Positions 18,048-29,000 of a stretch of 64,000 nt of DNA are shown in pieces. Source of the DNA: an uncultured Clostridium sp. (lineage in GTDB: Bacteria > Bacillota > Clostridia > TANB77 > CAG-508); NCBI GenBank assembly GCA_900553685.1, contig USEI01000002.1, positions 98,074 to 162,073 of the forward strand. Direction: 5' to 3'. The notes under the pieces are model-generated. The model did not search any database. It had not been told where the DNA came from and worked only from the letters and a program-made list of their open reading frames with translations. Both the position numbers and the translations under genes were made by a program. Every line of letters starts with the position of its first letter. Positions within the stretch are counted from its first letter, which is position 1.

Positions 18048-18193
18048 ATTTATACTAAAGTTCTTTAAATTTACTATGTGTCTTTATATAGTCTATTTTA
18101 TATTTTATAACTTTCATATATTTTATCTTTATCTTTTTGTTTTCTATCTGTTTTTATATAAGTTATTTTTTAGACTACTCTATCACTCTAATT

Positions 18194-21100
18194 TTATTTA
18201 AGAACTTTTTTCTTAATTACTACTATTCCTATTGCAATTACTGCAAGAGCAACAACTACAGCAGCAAGTATTTGTATTGTCATAACTGTTCCTGAATTGA
18301 TACCTGTTGGAGGAGTAAATGTTACAAGTTCTGTTGCACTTGAATCTCTTTCTTTAAGAGCTACTTCAAATTCTCCAAGTGTTGGATTTGCATTACCTGG
18401 AACTGCAACTATATCTCTTCTACCAACTGAATTTTCTATTTTAACAATTTCTGCTATATTGTCATAATTTAAGTTATTTGCATCATCTTCTGCAGAAACT
18501 GTTTTTGTTATAGTTAAAACTATTTGAGATTTATAAGCATCTGCATTTTCTTTATATGGTACTAGTTTTGCTTCAAATCCTGAGTTATTCATTTGATCTG
18601 TATTTTCTTGTGTATCAATACTTAATATTACATTATTTCTTTGGTCTGTGATATATGCAATACCTTTTTTATCAATTAATTCATATTCTGTTGTTATTAC
18701 ATCTGATAATAACTTATCTGATCCATATCCACTACCAGTTAACTCTGTAACATTTGTATTTTTCCAGCTATGATCTTTTGCATTATTTAATTCTGCTGAG
18801 AATATACCATCATTATCAACATAGTCTACAATTTGACGAACTCTTGTTGTAACAACTTTATCAGCTCTTACATCATTTGTATAATAAGTTGTTCCTAAAT
18901 ATTCACCTGCTTTTGAAATTCCTTTGGCAGTATCCTCATAAGCTTTATTTGCAAGAAGTTTAAGAGCTTCTTTTTCTGTTCTAGGTTTAATTCCTGTAAG
19001 TTCCTCTACTTTTGTAAAGTTTTGTTCAGAAATGTTTTCTAGTATTTCACTTGTTCTATCAACTTCACCAACATTTAATGCACTAACTTGATAATTAATT
19101 TCTATTGTTGTACCTTGTAATATTGTTTCATCAATATTTACATATCTGAAGTTTTGCATTCCAGAAATTTCCCTATCTGTTGGCTTTTCTTCACATTTAT
19201 TAATTGCTTGCATTACATCTGTTGCAACTGAAGAGTCAGATAATGAAACATCTGCAATTAAATATTTATTTCCTAATTTAGTTATTATAGTCTTATCTGA
19301 AACACCTTCCAATAAATCAGTTTCTCTATAATTAATATCATAGATTGCATTAAATATTACGTTTCCATCATTTGTAGTTAATTTAATTGAACTTATTTGT
19401 TTATCAAGAACTACTGCTGTTTCAGGTCTTTCAATTAATCCAAAATCTATGTTGTTAATTAAGTAATTTGTTCCTTCTTTTTGTACTCTAACACTTCCAG
19501 CTTCTAATACAGTTCCTAAAATTTCAGATTTTTCTTCTACACCTTCGCCAAAGTTTTCTATAAATAAACTTATCTTTGCTGTATCTGCAAACATTGAATA
19601 ATCATTATATAAATCAGTATGTTTTTCATCTAATTTATTTGCAGTTGCAAGTACTGTTCCATTTACATTTGTTATAGTTTCTGAATTTGATGTAATTTCA
19701 AGTCTTCTAGCTTCACTATCTTTTGCATCTGAAACTCTTGCGTTTGCTAAATCAATATTATCTAAATCATGCCATTCATTATTTACATAACCATTGTCGT
19801 CTACACTTGTAAATCCTGATTGATAAATTGTAGATCTATAATCTTGACCATTATAAATAGCTGCTGTTTTTCCTTCAAGATCTTTATCATAATTTGCTGT
19901 TAAAATATTGTCTTCATCAAAACGTTCACCATTTGCTTTATATGCTTCTGGATCTCCAGAAATTTCAAATGTATCTTCTAAATCTAATTTATTGTTTCCA
20001 TATAAAAATCTTACAACATAATCTCCAACTGGAACTGATGTAAATTTATAAGAACCAACACTAGATTCATTTTCTATGTTTTCTCTTGAAGTTTCTGTTG
20101 TACTGTCAAAACCTGTTAGATATTCTAGTGTTTTTCCACCTAAAACATCTAATTGTTTACTTGTTGGCCACAAGAAATCATATTCTCTATCTCCAACTTT
20201 TATTTTTTCAACAAGTTCTGTAGTTAATCCTCCAATTAAAGCTTCATCACTCTCATCATAAAGTCCATTTCCTACTGCTGTATCTCCTTCTGGTTTATCT
20301 TCCCAAGCTAAACCATTTATTTCTCTATTTTCTTCTACTATTGTTAATTCTAATACTGGTGCTGAATCAGTATCATCTTCATACCATGATTTTTCATTGT
20401 AGCTTCTGATGTTTACGTTTGCTGGTGCTGAATCTCTATCTATTTTACCTGCATTTCTACCATCAGTATAACTTGTTGAATAACTTGAAATTTCAGCTAC
20501 ATTTGACTTATCTCCAAGTCTAATTGTATCTTCAACTCCATCTATATTTTCTTTATCTAATGCAAATGTTACATAAATATCAGCTTTTTCTCCACTTCTT
20601 AAGCTTATATCTAAATTTTGAGCTGTCATTTTATTATAAGTTACTCCATCAGAACCTTTGATTCCTCTTTCTGTAACATTCCATGTAACATTTTTATTTC
20701 CAGATGGTGATTCTACATAAGAAGCGTTTGCTACTTCTGTTAATCCATTTTGTTCTGCTCCGTCTATTGTTTTTACATATTTTTCTACTTTTGTATTAAT
20801 TGGATCTCCAAATGAACTATCAAAGTAATCATCAACTGAATTTATTTTAGTAATATAATCTGGTCCTTCATTATATAAACTTATCTTATATGTTAAATAA
20901 ACATCTAATTCTGTTGCATCAATACTTGTTCCTAAATCTTTATAGAATTTTTCTATTGCATCATATCCTGTTATATTAGAGTTTGCTTGATACATTTCTG
21001 CTCTGTAATAATAATCTGTACTGTATAAACCTAATTGATATTCAATTTGAGTTGTGTCTGCATATAATTGTCTACTATAACAATCTGAACCAATATCTTC

Positions 21101-24100
21101 TAATTTATTAAATTTATAATTTAACAACTTATCATTAACAACTACTTTAGCTGAAACTAAATCCTTAGTTGTTCCTAAATCAACTTCTGGTCTTCTCTTT
21201 AATCCTAAATTAATGTGTAATGTATAATTATAAGTTGCAGAATACATATAATATTGAACTAAACCAAGTTCACTTATATAAGTATCATAACTTTCTAAAT
21301 GAATTCTATTATCAAATGGATAAGTTAATCCTCCAACTGATGTTCTTGCTTTAGTCTTAAATAAATCTTTTGCAGTTCCATCAGCATTTTGAGTTTGTAC
21401 TTCTGAAGATATTCTTGAAGTTCCATTCGCTACTGCAGATTTTGCTCCTTCATAGAAAATGTCTTTTTCTCCTTCACTTCCCACAGCAGTACCTATTGTT
21501 TCACCTTCACCATTTATTTCTGTTTTTCCTTTAATTTCTTGAATTCTATTATCAACTTCTTCTCTATTATAGTCTAAAGCCATAGAGTCTCTTGCCCAAG
21601 CATCTCTTCCTGAAGTTGAAGCACTTCTATAAGCATTGGCATCTCCATTTGAAGTTGCTAAGAATTTTGTTGGTTCATAAGTTTGACCATCATAAACAAA
21701 TTCAATATCATAAGTTCCTGATTTTAATATTTTTACACTTGGAGCTTCCCAATGTCCACCATCTGTTGTAATTATTGGTTGACTAATTTCTTCTCCATCA
21801 TCATAAATTGTTGCTAAATTTCCGTTATTATCATAAATATATACTTCAATTCCATCTAATCTTCTTTCATTGTCATCCATTATACCGTTTTCAACAGAAT
21901 TTTCTGTATTTTTATCATTTTCATCAAGTGGTGTATCTTCCCATACATCACCTGCAAGTTTAATTGTTAAATCTATAACTGTTAAAGTTTCTAATCTGTT
22001 TGAAACAACTATCTCTAAGTTATCAGAAATCTCTGCCCCATTATTTGATATACTAACATTTTTCCAACCTTTTGGAATATTATTTTCAGTTACAGTTACT
22101 GTTGGAACATTATCACCCCACCATTTAATTGTTGGTGATGTATATGTTTCTCCACCTTTTAAGCTAATATTAATTACTCTTGTTGAATCTACAACACTTT
22201 GTCCATCCATTTCAAAAGTACCTGAAATTGTAACTGTCATATCAAAACTTGGAAGTTCTAATCCATCTAATAATTTTTCATCAGCAATTATTTCTTTTCT
22301 AACTGTAAAGCTTCCCTCATGCTCTTCATATTTGTTTGTTGCTACAACAGATACTGTTTGACCTTCTGGAGCCAATTTTCCTTCTGCATTATCTATTCTA
22401 ACTACTTCTGTTCCTTCTGGAAGATTAATTTCTTCAACTTTATATGAAGGAGCTTCTTCTGTTACATACCATTTAAACATATCTGATTTATATGTTTGAT
22501 TTGCTTTTATTGTTACTATAAATGGCTCATATCCATCTACTGTAACTCTAAATGTAAATTCTTCATCACCAATAACACCATTTTCAACTAATTTTGTTAT
22601 TTCTAAATATCCACCTGTTAATTTAGGTTCGTTTATAAATGTTGCTATTGTTGCTTCTGCTCCTGGCTTTATAGTTCCACTAGCATTTAAAACTGATATA
22701 TTGTTTGCAATTTCTGATTCTAGCTCTTCTACTGTATAAGTTGGAGCTGAATTTCCATACCATTTAATTGTTCCGGAATCCCACTGACTACCGCCAGAAA
22801 CTGTTATTTCTTGAGAAAATTCTTCTCCAGCAGCTTCTCCTGGTCCATATTTTGTTCCATTATATTCAAAAGCACCTCTTATAGTTACTTTGAATTTAAA
22901 TTCTTGACCATTTAAACTTTCATGAGTTATTTGTTTTTTAACAATTAAGTTTCCAGAATTTTCATTTGCTCTATTTATAAATTCATTATCTGTTGTAATT
23001 AATATTTCCCCAGTTTGGCTCTCTTTTAATTTTCCTTGTATACCATTTTCTATTTGTGTTCCACCATCTGAAGTTGCTGATACAAATTCTGTTCCTTCTG
23101 GAAGGTCAATTTCTGTTATTGTATAGTTTGGAGCTTCCGCATCAGCTGCCCAAGTAAATGCATTTGATGTATATTCCCAAACATAAGAATCACCTTTTTT
23201 CTCTGCATTTAATGAAACCACATAAGGTTCATATCCATCTACTGTAATTTGGAATTTAAATACTAAAGAATTTATATATTCAGTAGACATTCCTTGTGCA
23301 TTTTCTAGTGTTTTTATAATATGAAGATATCCTGCTTTTGGAGTTATGTCTCTATTCCAAGCTGTTACTTTTACTGTGTTTGTACCTTCTGATACATCAG
23401 CTAAAGTACCTTTAGAAGGTTCAACTGATGAAGCAATATCTTCTGCAAGTAAATTCTCTTCTACTGTATATTCTGGAGCCATTTCTCCATTCCATGTAAA
23501 TTCATCTGAAGTCCATACAGTAGGGGCGTCTACACTACTTACTTTTATTACAACAAAACTATTTTCATCATAAATATCGTTTGTTATTTCTACTGCTGAA
23601 TCATTTGTTAATTGAATTTTGGTTCCTGGTCCATAAGTTTGACCTTTATATGTGAAACTTCCTTTAGAAGTTACTGTTACCACAAACTTAAATTCTTTAT
23701 CAACTAATGTATCTGAATCTATATGTTTTGTTATTTCAATTCTACCTGAATGAGGTTTTTCTATTCTGTTTACAATGTTATTTGTAACTTCAAAATCTTT
23801 TGTTTCATCACTAACTAAAGTTCCTGTAATTGTTTGTCCATTTACTGTTATTTGTACATCATCACTTGTTGCTGTAACAAAACTTGTTCCTTCTGGATTA
23901 TCAACCTCTGTTATTGTATAATTTGGATTATTTCCAGCAAACCATTCATAATATCCAGATGTATATTCCCAAACATAAGAATTATCTTTTCTTATTGGTG
24001 AAATTTCAATTCTTTGTTTATCATATCCATCCACAGAAATTTCAAAATTAAATTTTAATTTCATTATTTCTTCTTCTGAATATAATTCAGCATTTTCTAA

Positions 24101-26074
24101 TGTTTTTATAATATGAATTTTTGCTTTTTCTATTTTTTGTTCATTTATTGCTGTTACTGTTACAGTTTCATCTTCAGATAATCTACCTGAACTTGGTGTT
24201 ATAGAAATTAACTCAGCAAATTCTGAACTTAACTCTTCAACTTTATATTTAGGAGCTGTTTCTCCATACCATTTAACATTTCCTAAATTCCATTCTCCTC
24301 TTCCATTATTAATTGTAATAGAAGCATCTATGGTAGTTGAAGCATCATTATATTTTTGTCCATTATATTTAAATGTTCCACTTAAAGTTACTTTAAAGTT
24401 AAAAGTTTTACCCTCTAAATTACTTTCTTTTCCATTTAAAATATTTTTATCTATTTTCTTTACGATTTTTAAGTTACCAGTATGCTCTCCAATGTTAGTA
24501 GCTTTTACCTTTACTGTTCTTCCATCTCTTAATTCTCCTGAAGCATTTTCAAGGTCTAATTGTTTAAAACCATCCTTGTCAATTTCTTCAACAGTATAAG
24601 TTGGATTTCCATCTTCAGCATTCCAATAATATGTTTTAGTAGTTGCTGAACGTCCAGCTTTAACTTTTATTATTTCTGAATCACCATTTATTGCACCATC
24701 TACATTAACTCTGAAATAGAAGAATTTGTTTACGTCTTTTACTTCTTCTCCATCTTCATCAACTACTTCTTTTTCTATTCTAATTTTTCCACTTCTAATA
24801 TCTAATCTTCTATCAATTTCTACATATTCATACCATCTACAAGCATTTATACCTAATGCTAATGCCTGTGATGTATGTTCTTTTAAACCTGTTAGTTTTA
24901 ACCAATAATCTGTATGATCATATTCGCTATGTGAATGTCCTTCACTATCTGTCCAAGTGTTATAGTAATCTTTTGATTTTTGGTTCCAAATAGCTTCAAA
25001 GTATGTTCCTCTTAAATTTTGAAATACACCAGCTGCGTTCATATATCTAAATTTAGTTTTTATATTAGTTATTTTTGTAGCATTTTCTCTATAATTTAAT
25101 CTAATATAAAATTTCTCATTTGCTAGTGGAAATTTTGAGTCTGTATCTTGTGTTCTTTCACCATCTGTCCAAACAAATTCCCAATCTTTTCCTAATACTA
25201 ATGCTGCTTCTGAATCATCTGTATAAATCTCCATGTCTGTAATTCCAGCAAATTGAACTTCTTCTCTATCTCCAAATTGTTCTGTTGAACCAACATAGTC
25301 AATAGCAAAAGGTCCTATTATATATTGTTGTAATCCGCTATCCCATACTACTGTTGGTGTTTGATATTCACCTTCTGTAACCCATTTTGGATCATAATCA
25401 AAATCAAAAGCATTTTCTATTTTCTTTTTCTCTCCGTCTGGAGTAGTAAATTCTGCTGTTTTATATTTTAATTCATCTGTACTGTTTACTCCAGCAGCTT
25501 CTAATATATATGCCTCAAATGCATCTGCTTCTTTTGCAAAAGCATTTTCTGCAACAGTATTTCCTAAGCTTCCTGCTTCTGTTGTCCACCAAGCTAACTG
25601 AGCATAGTTATATTCACCCATTCCATCTACTTTTATCATTTCTGATAAGATATAAGCCTCTTTTGGAGTTGCAATATCTGTACTCTCTATTTTATATCTA
25701 CCAAAAGTTCTATTTGTATATCTAGAAGATCCAAATGGTGAACCAGATGTTGAACTTTGACGAAGTATTTCCATTCCTAAATCATTATTTGTTAAATAAG
25801 GATATGATACTCCTAAATTATCTCCATTTGTTCCAACAAGTTCTGTTTGACTATGACTTGGTAATGAAGTACCTTTTTGGCAACAGAACACATCATAATA
25901 ATCATTTAAATCACTATATGGTATATAGCTTCCATTAGGATAAGAATGAATATGTGTTGATTCAATAATCATTTCTCCTAATCTCTCTGCAACTGCATAG
26001 CAAGCTCCTATGGTGCTTAATATAATTAACATTGCAATAAATGTTATAGAAATTCTACTTTTGAATTTATTCAT
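18194..26074 (-). CDS. Giant surface adhesin: thioester-like head, eight pilin-like repeats, sortase-like tail
   Basis: 2626 residues. A signal peptide covers about residues 1-30. The head has DVFCCQKGT (Cys64/65) and YAQLAWW (Gln159), the Cys and Q-x-A-W pair of thioester adhesin domains, which can bind host amines covalently. Residues about 430-1370 hold eight tandem repeats of 100-130 residues. Each starts with a strand like LxIxKxI and has a YxVEE motif, and most end with an Asn in a VTxxN-type strand: the Lys/Glu/Asn set of isopeptide-bonded pilin domains. SdrD-B/CnaB-like and DUF11-like domains follow. The end is TPPTG (near 2588), a membrane helix and KKKVLK. I chose ATG 26074 (AGGAGG eight bases upstream) over a GTG nine bases earlier. 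The ribosome site lies inside the last codons of the gene before it, so translation is probably coupled. Confidence 0.8.
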   Translation of the reverse strand: MNKFKSRISITFIAMLIILSTIGACYAVAERLGEMIIESTHIHSYPNGSYIPYSDLNDYYDVFCCQKGTSLPSHSQTELVGTNGDNLGVSYPYLTNNDLGMEILRQSSTSGSPFGSSRYTNRTFGRYKIESTDIATPKEAYILSEMIKVDGMGEYNYAQLAWWTTEAGSLGNTVAENAFAKEADAFEAYILEAAGVNSTDELKYKTAEFTTPDGEKKKIENAFDFDYDPKWVTEGEYQTPTVVWDSGLQQYIIGPFAIDYVGSTEQFGDREEVQFAGITDMEIYTDDSEAALVLGKDWEFVWTDGERTQDTDSKFPLANEKFYIRLNYRENATKITNIKTKFRYMNAAGVFQNLRGTYFEAIWNQKSKDYYNTWTDSEGHSHSEYDHTDYWLKLTGLKEHTSQALALGINACRWYEYVEIDRRLDIRSGKIRIEKEVVDEDGEEVKDVNKFFYFRVNVDGAINGDSEIIKVKAGRSATTKTYYWNAEDGNPTYTVEEIDKDGFKQLDLENASGELRDGRTVKVKATNIGEHTGNLKIVKKIDKNILNGKESNLEGKTFNFKVTLSGTFKYNGQKYNDASTTIDASITINNGRGEWNLGNVKWYGETAPKYKVEELSSEFAELISITPSSGRLSEDETVTVTAINEQKIEKAKIHIIKTLENAELYSEEEIMKLKFNFEISVDGYDKQRIEISPIRKDNSYVWEYTSGYYEWFAGNNPNYTITEVDNPEGTSFVTATSDDVQITVNGQTITGTLVSDETKDFEVTNNIVNRIEKPHSGRIEITKHIDSDTLVDKEFKFVVTVTSKGSFTYKGQTYGPGTKIQLTNDSAVEITNDIYDENSFVVIKVSSVDAPTVWTSDEFTWNGEMAPEYTVEENLLAEDIASSVEPSKGTLADVSEGTNTVKVTAWNRDITPKAGYLHIIKTLENAQGMSTEYINSLVFKFQITVDGYEPYVVSLNAEKKGDSYVWEYTSNAFTWAADAEAPNYTITEIDLPEGTEFVSATSDGGTQIENGIQGKLKESQTGEILITTDNEFINRANENSGNLIVKKQITHESLNGQEFKFKVTIRGAFEYNGTKYGPGEAAGEEFSQEITVSGGSQWDSGTIKWYGNSAPTYTVEELESEIANNISVLNASGTIKPGAEATIATFINEPKLTGGYLEITKLVENGVIGDEEFTFRVTVDGYEPFIVTIKANQTYKSDMFKWYVTEEAPSYKVEEINLPEGTEVVRIDNAEGKLAPEGQTVSVVATNKYEEHEGSFTVRKEIIADEKLLDGLELPSFDMTVTISGTFEMDGQSVVDSTRVINISLKGGETYTSPTIKWWGDNVPTVTVTENNIPKGWKNVSISNNGAEISDNLEIVVSNRLETLTVIDLTIKLAGDVWEDTPLDENDKNTENSVENGIMDDNERRLDGIEVYIYDNNGNLATIYDDGEEISQPIITTDGGHWEAPSVKILKSGTYDIEFVYDGQTYEPTKFLATSNGDANAYRSASTSGRDAWARDSMALDYNREEVDNRIQEIKGKTEINGEGETIGTAVGSEGEKDIFYEGAKSAVANGTSRISSEVQTQNADGTAKDLFKTKARTSVGGLTYPFDNRIHLESYDTYISELGLVQYYMYSATYNYTLHINLGLKRRPEVDLGTTKDLVSAKVVVNDKLLNYKFNKLEDIGSDCYSRQLYADTTQIEYQLGLYSTDYYYRAEMYQANSNITGYDAIEKFYKDLGTSIDATELDVYLTYKISLYNEGPDYITKINSVDDYFDSSFGDPINTKVEKYVKTIDGAEQNGLTEVANASYVESPSGNKNVTWNVTERGIKGSDGVTYNKMTAQNLDISLRSGEKADIYVTFALDKENIDGVEDTIRLGDKSNVAEISSYSTSYTDGRNAGKIDRDSAPANVNIRSYNEKSWYEDDTDSAPVLELTIVEENREINGLAWEDKPEGDTAVGNGLYDESDEALIGGLTTELVEKIKVGDREYDFLWPTSKQLDVLGGKTLEYLTGFDSTTETSRENIENESSVGSYKFTSVPVGDYVVRFLYGNNKLDLEDTFEISGDPEAYKANGERFDEDNILTANYDKDLEGKTAAIYNGQDYRSTIYQSGFTSVDDNGYVNNEWHDLDNIDLANARVSDAKDSEARRLEITSNSETITNVNGTVLATANKLDEKHTDLYNDYSMFADTAKISLFIENFGEGVEEKSEILGTVLEAGSVRVQKEGTNYLINNIDFGLIERPETAVVLDKQISSIKLTTNDGNVIFNAIYDINYRETDLLEGVSDKTIITKLGNKYLIADVSLSDSSVATDVMQAINKCEEKPTDREISGMQNFRYVNIDETILQGTTIEINYQVSALNVGEVDRTSEILENISEQNFTKVEELTGIKPRTEKEALKLLANKAYEDTAKGISKAGEYLGTTYYTNDVRADKVVTTRVRQIVDYVDNDGIFSAELNNAKDHSWKNTNVTELTGSGYGSDKLLSDVITTEYELIDKKGIAYITDQRNNVILSIDTQENTDQMNNSGFEAKLVPYKENADAYKSQIVLTITKTVSAEDDANNLNYDNIAEIVKIENSVGRRDIVAVPGNANPTLGEFEVALKERDSSATELVTFTPPTGINSGTVMTIQILAAVVVALAVIAIGIVVIKKKVLK

Positions 26075-26075
26075 A

Positions 26076-29000
26076 TTAAACACCTCCTTTTCTCTTTGCT
26101 AATACAATTTTATTATATGCTATAAATATTACTATACTTCCTAATAATATTGTTGTTATAATTACTGAAATATATATGAATGTTTCACCAGTTTTTGCAG
26201 AAATAATTACGTCTGCTGAACCTATATCATTTTCACCTTGTGCTTTATTTGCTGGTGTTGAGTTAATATCTGAAATACCATATATATTGTAATCTTCATA
26301 AATTTCTGCTAGGTTGTTAGTAAGTCCTATATTTTCTTCTGTTACTTGTTTTGTTAAAACTAATTTAACAGATGCTGACTCACCAGGTTTTAATTCTCTT
26401 TCTGCAAGTTCTGCTGAATATAGATTTCCATCAGATCCTGTATACCAGCTTGCATTTGCTTCTAATCCAGAATTAAATGTCATTCCTTCTGGCATATAAT
26501 CTATAATTTGTTTTGCATATCCTGCCACATCACCTTCATTTGATACTGTAATTGTATATTCTACATATACAACAGATCCATATAAATGTTTAGCAGCAAT
26601 TTCTGTTTTGGCTAATGTTACATTATCATATTCATCATTTTGAGTTCCTGTAGCAGATTGTGTTGTTACTTTAGTTATAGTTTTGTCTAATTTTAAATCA
26701 AATTTATCTGCTAAAACTAAACCAATATCTATACCTGAAACACTACCATTTGAAATTGTTATAACTTCTGTAATAGCTCCATTTCTTGTTTTACCATCTT
26801 GTTCTAATTTTGTTGTTACAGCATCTGAATTAACATTTATATCCACACCGTCTTTTTTATAAGCTGTAACTGTATATTTTACTGTATCATACTCAAAAAT
26901 TACTAAGTAGTCTCCATTTTTTACTCCTGAAAATGTGTATGTACCATTTGCATCTGTTGTTACAGACGTTTGAATTGCACCAGATTGACTATCAACTAAT
27001 CTAACAATTATTCCTGATAATAATTGCTCATCTGTTGTTCTCATACCATCTTTATTACTATCAAGCCAAGCTGTACCTGTTAGTTTATATGTCTTTTCTA
27101 TATTTCCATTTCCTTGAGAAGTAGAACTTGAAGATGATTGTAATTGACTTGCTGCAATAGATTTTTCAGAAGCTTCTACTATATGTGTAATTGAATTCGT
27201 TGTTTGTTCTTCTACTTCTGCTGAAGCAACTGTAGCAAAGTTTGTAACAGTTTTTTCTTGGACACCACCTAAATTAGCAGCTACTGCTTCAACATTAACA
27301 ACTAATTCTTCATTTGGTTGAATATTTGCCATTACTGTTACTTCTCTACTTGATGAAACTTTTTTATTTCCTACAATACCATCTGATACATATGAAACTT
27401 TTCTAACTGCTATTCCATCTGGAATTACATCTGTTAATCTAACATTTTCTGCTACTGCTCCACCTTCATTTTTAACTGTAAATACATATTTAACTGTATC
27501 TCCCTCTTTAATATAAGTATCTGTATTTTCTGATATTTGATTTACAACTAAAACAGGTCTTCCAACTGATGTTATTAAAGCATTTGATTCATAAGTATCT
27601 GTTCCATCAGCACTTACTTTAGCTATTGTTTCCACATCTACTTTTGTAACATTTTCATCTAATTCATTTACCTTAGCAACAAATTTTAATTGAACAGAAG
27701 CATCTTCTTGAATTTCTGATAAATTCCATGTTATTGTTCTTGTAGATTCATCATATCTTCCTTCTGCCACATCAATTGATGTTAATCCATCTTCTGCATA
27801 TCCTACTACTGAAGATTTCACATAAGAAAATTCTTTTGGTAATACTTGTGTTACAACAACATTTTTCTTAACCTCAGAAGTTAAGTTTTCAATTTGAATG
27901 CTAAAATTTACTTCATCTCCAGCTTTTTGTGTTTCTAAAGCTTCATCTATATCTGATTTATTTTGTATATCAATTTTGAAATCTGATTTAGTAATTTCGG
28001 CTTTATTTCCTTCTGCTGTTAAAGTTGCACCCAAATCTTTAGCTGTTATACTTGCTTTAGATTCTATATAAATTTCTGGAACTTCTGCTATCTCTTCTTC
28101 TTTTATAATATTTCCTTCTTCATCTTGAAGTTTTATCATATATTTTCCTTCATAAACTCCAAAGCCTTCTGTTCCTCTATAGTATTCTTCTAATGTTGGA
28201 AGTTTTCCAGCTCTTAATGTTATTGTAAATTCTATTTTTTCTTCTTTTTCTAATTCATTAATATTTGCTTTTACAATTCCATTTTCTGCTGTTATATTTA
28301 AGTTTTCATTATCACTTTCTGCTGATACATATTCAGCATATTTTGGAATTGAATATTCTATATTTATATTTTCTGCTTTATTATTACCTACATTTGTAGC
28401 AATAATTTTAGCTTTTACTTCTTCTAACTCTTTTACTGTTTCTTTATCTAATGAAACTTCTAAGTTTAATTCAGGTCCTTCTCCAGTTGTTAAACCAATT
28501 TTATCAGGAGTTGCTTTTTCGTCAGTTTTTGCTATTTCTGAATTATTTGTATAATATGCTAAAAATGTTCCATAGATATTTTCATTATGAGTTAAATTTG
28601 CAGGAATTTCATATTGATATGTAAATCTTAAAATTGCTGTTTCTTGCATTTCATAATTTTCATCTTGAGGTACTATTAAATATGATTTTATATTTTCAAA
28701 ACTTGTTGGGTTCATTGTCCAACCATTTTCTGAATTATTTAAATCATTATTTGCTTCTCCATTTTCAGAATAGTAAATATTAAATGCTACTCCATTTCTT
28801 TCATCTGAAACTATAGGACCAATTAGTTTTGTATCTAATGTTGTACCTAAGTCTTCTCCTGTTTCTATATCTTTTACTCCTTTAAAAGGAATTCTACCTA
28901 ATATAGATACATCTGAAACTGTATTTTCATTGTTGTTCATTACAACAATTTCCATTGTTGCAGCCTTTGCTTCTGAATAAATATCAATTAAATCTTCTTT

